Shown piece after piece: positions 62,049 through 64,000 of a stretch of 64,000 nucleotides of DNA. Position 1 is the stretch's first letter. Each line of letters opens with the position of its first letter. The notes under the pieces are model-generated. The model was given only the letters and a program-made list of their open reading frames with translations, had not been told where the DNA came from and did not search any database. The position numbers and the translations under genes are program-made. This DNA is from Sphingobacteriia bacterium (GTDB taxonomy: Bacteria; Bacteroidota; Bacteroidia; Chitinophagales; Chitinophagaceae): NCBI GenBank assembly GCA_015999745.1, contig JAECQP010000001.1, positions 124,001-188,000 on the forward strand, in the 5' to 3' direction.

Positions 62049-64000
62049 TTAGTGGTTAGCGTGAGTTTGTTCATCATCATCTGCATCAATTTCGAGCATG
62101 CCCATTTTATGGCCATGATCTAAGCAGGTGCTGATGTATTTATAACTTGGCGTGAAGGGCGCCACAGGAGCGCCTCCTCTTTTTTCTCCCACCATTTTGC
62201 CGATCAGCCTGGTACGTTCCGCTTTAACCTGTTTTCTCATCGCTGCATCTTTTTCCCTGTCGAAGTAGATGGTACCATCCACTACCGTGTAAAGAGACTT
62301 TGCATAAATACTTAAAGGATTATCGCTCCATAAAACCAGATCGGCATCTTTTCCTTCTTTAATGCTACCCACTTTGTCATCCACATGGAGCATTTTTGCA
62401 GGATTAATGGTCACCATTTTGAGGGCGTCTTCTTCAGACATGCCACCATATTTTACACTTTTAGCAGCTTCCTGGTTTAACCTGCGCGCCATTTCAGCAT
62501 CGTCGGAATTGATGGCAACAGTCAAACCAACCTTGGTCATAATCGTTGCATTGTAAGGGATGGCATCCTGTACCTCGTTTTTGTATGCCCACCAGTCGGA
62601 GAAAGTGGAAGCATTGGCGCCATGTGCTTTCATTCTGTCTGCTACTTTGTAACCTTCCAGAATATGGGTAAATGTGTTTACACGGAAACCATATTTTTCC
62701 GCAACACGCATCATAGTGAGAATTTCACTGGCTACATAACTATGGCAGGTAATGAAACGTTTACTGTTCATGATTTCTACCAGGGCGTCCAGCTCAATAT
62801 CTCTTCTGAATACAACTGGTGTTGCTCCTTTCTTTTTGTTGTTGGCTTCTGCCTCTTTCATGGCAGTTTCATAGGCCTTGGCCCGGTTGAATGCATCATC
62901 CAGTACTTGTTCTACACCCATCCTGGTATCGGGGAAGCGGGTATTTCCGGAGGTAGAGGAAGAGCGTTTAACGTTTTCACCCAGTGCAAATTTAATGAAA
63001 GGATCTGCACCTTTGAATTTCATTCCTTCATCATCGGTTCCCCAGCGAAGTTTAATTAGCTGGGTTTGCCCGCCAATGGTATTGGCAGAACCATGCAGAA
63101 TATGAGAGGTAGTTACACCACCGCTTAACTGGCGGTAAATATTGATATCATCCGGATCTATATTATCCTGTATGCGAACCTCTGATGTTACAGATTGTCC
63201 GCCTTCGTTGGTCGAGGCAGATGCAATATGAGAGTGTTCGTCGATGATACCGGCAGTGAGGTGTTTTCCGGTTGCATCAATTACCCTTGCTGCAGGATCA
63301 GATAATCCTTTGCCTACTTTGGCAATTTTGCCATTTTTCACCAATACATCGCCGCCCTCAATTTTGCCTTGTTTATCACTTGTCCAAACGGTGGCGTTTT
63401 TAAACAGAATGGTTTCTGATTTGGGTATTTCATTTTCTGCATTACCAAATGCGGTGAATGGATAAAAGGATCCGCCCACTTTAGGCGCTGCTTTAGCAGG
63501 TGCACTCTCCGTTTTGGCAATAGTATTGTTTACAAGCGTGGCGGTCCAGGTTACCGGATATCCAGTTGAGTCCACACCGGTTCCATTCAAGCTGCTCCCG
63601 TTGCTGAAACCGGATAATCTGGTTGCATTTGCCGGCAAGGTAACAGGCGATGCGGTAGAACCCATACCCGGGAACCCACCTCTTCCGCCCATTGGAGCTC
63701 TGCTTTTTTGACCTGCTGCAAAACCAAGCTTCACTCCTTTTCCGTCAAAACTGAATTTGGCGTTCATGGTATCTTTTCCAATTACATTGGCTGCACTGGC
63801 AGATTTTACATCAAGCGTATAATTTTGTGTTCCTTGGTTATTGGTTACTGTAAGCGTGTAAGTACCTGCAATATTGTACCAGGCATCTTCTTTCACTGCA
63901 TATTTTTCACCCTTGATCCAGTTTTGAAGAATGGCTGTTTTTTCTGCAAACACAGGACCGGTAGTAATTACGAAGTTGGCGAGTTTGCCCGCTTCAATAC
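62049..64000 (-). CDS. Secreted amidohydrolase with intact metal site, partial
   Basis: At least 650 residues; the frame runs open through the right window edge, and the first ATG-like start visible inside (GTG at 63953) is only an internal codon, since the sequence before it (EAGKLANFVITTGP) continues as an amidohydrolase. The window shows the C-terminal end of one amidohydrolase unit (GKLANFVI…), a glycine-rich linker with GGRGGFPGMGSTASP, and a second complete one: ILFKNATVWTSDKQGKIEGG, HLTAGIIDEHSHIASAS (HxH), RFITCHSYVASEIL, VNTFTHILEGYKVAD, VAINSDDAEMARRLNQEAAK (Asp). All ligands of the later unit are kept. Periplasmic or secreted; imidazolonepropionase-like family; natural substrate unknown. 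It precedes the degenerate partner by 10 bases. Confidence 0.9.
   Translation of the reverse strand, partial: IEAGKLANFVITTGPVFAEKTAILQNWIKGEKYAVKEDAWYNIAGTYTLTVTNNQGTQNYTLDVKSASAANVIGKDTMNAKFSFDGKGVKLGFAAGQKSRAPMGGRGGFPGMGSTASPVTLPANATRLSGFSNGSSLNGTGVDSTGYPVTWTATLVNNTIAKTESAPAKAAPKVGGSFYPFTAFGNAENEIPKSETILFKNATVWTSDKQGKIEGGDVLVKNGKIAKVGKGLSDPAARVIDATGKHLTAGIIDEHSHIASASTNEGGQSVTSEVRIQDNIDPDDINIYRQLSGGVTTSHILHGSANTIGGQTQLIKLRWGTDDEGMKFKGADPFIKFALGENVKRSSSTSGNTRFPDTRMGVEQVLDDAFNRAKAYETAMKEAEANNKKKGATPVVFRRDIELDALVEIMNSKRFITCHSYVASEILTMMRVAEKYGFRVNTFTHILEGYKVADRMKAHGANASTFSDWWAYKNEVQDAIPYNATIMTKVGLTVAINSDDAEMARRLNQEAAKSVKYGGMSEEDALKMVTINPAKMLHVDDKVGSIKEGKDADLVLWSDNPLSIYAKSLYTVVDGTIYFDREKDAAMRKQVKAERTRLIGKMVGEKRGGAPVAPFTPSYKYISTCLDHGHKMGMLEIDADDDEQTHANH

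Noticed and set aside
1-64000. CRISPR arrays, tRNA/rRNA genes, insertion sequences, prophage genes
   Set aside because: Read through the intergenic parts and found no spaced direct repeats, no T-loop-like sequence with a matching acceptor stem, no transposase or phage structural motifs.

Overview
The window is chromosomal DNA of a Bacteroidota bacterium, most likely family Chitinophagaceae. The evidence is the family repertoire (GH3-family adenylase, DUF2480, DUF4136, DUF5916, COG3014/LpoB, 7TM-DISM histidine kinase, DUF4369/TlpA thioredoxins, AXE1-like esterases with outer-membrane partners), many signal peptides ending at AQ or SQ, and TAnnTTTG promoter -7 boxes close to several start codons. 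Many genes are housekeeping (dnaN, recX, uvrB, recA, polA, nadA, thiL, nagA, kdsB), so this is core genome with inserted accessory stretches. No rRNA, tRNA, CRISPR array, prophage or intact insertion sequence was recognised.

Layout: 0-4.7 kb holds a LysE-type exporter cut by the window edge, a GH3-family enzyme, and a PAS histidine kinase with an AraC-type response regulator. 4.9-15 kb is housekeeping: a glycosyltransferase; an inositol-phosphatase/thiL/S41 protease run; a minus-strand recX/LpxR-like/omega-amidase/nagA run; dnaN. 14.8-20.5 kb is an accessory, partly very AT-rich patch with a higBA toxin-antitoxin pair, three TlpA-like thioredoxin proteins, and remnants of an RND pump, a DUF6625 protein and a receiver domain. 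20.5-33.5 kb has a sterol-desaturase-like hydroxylase, kdsB facing kdnB (suggesting 8-amino-Kdo lipopolysaccharide), a GH32 fructan hydrolase, uvrB, lipoproteins, a cyclophilin, a second two-component pair and an amidase.

33.5-43.3 kb is the most unusual part. It is a compact one-strand cluster in which an AXE1-like secreted esterase gene is followed by a gene for a small outer-membrane beta-barrel protein, three times over, with an acyltransferase-3 gene inside and a PlsC-type acyltransferase gene at the end. Two esterases keep a Ser-Asp-His triad. The first-transcribed one has lost all three residues. The cluster looks like a system that adds and removes acyl groups on an envelope or exported glycan, but its substrate is unknown.

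43.4-64 kb holds recA, a gamma-glutamyltransferase/M19 dipeptidase pair (glutathione breakdown), a HAD phosphatase, nadA, an AT-rich divergent intergenic region with DnaA-box-like sites, a PpiD/SurA-like foldase, DUF2480, an LpoB/COG3014 operon, polA, a DUF5916 outer-membrane protein, and two tandem secreted amidohydrolases. The downstream amidohydrolase lacks two of the expected metal ligands; the upstream one is cut by the window edge.
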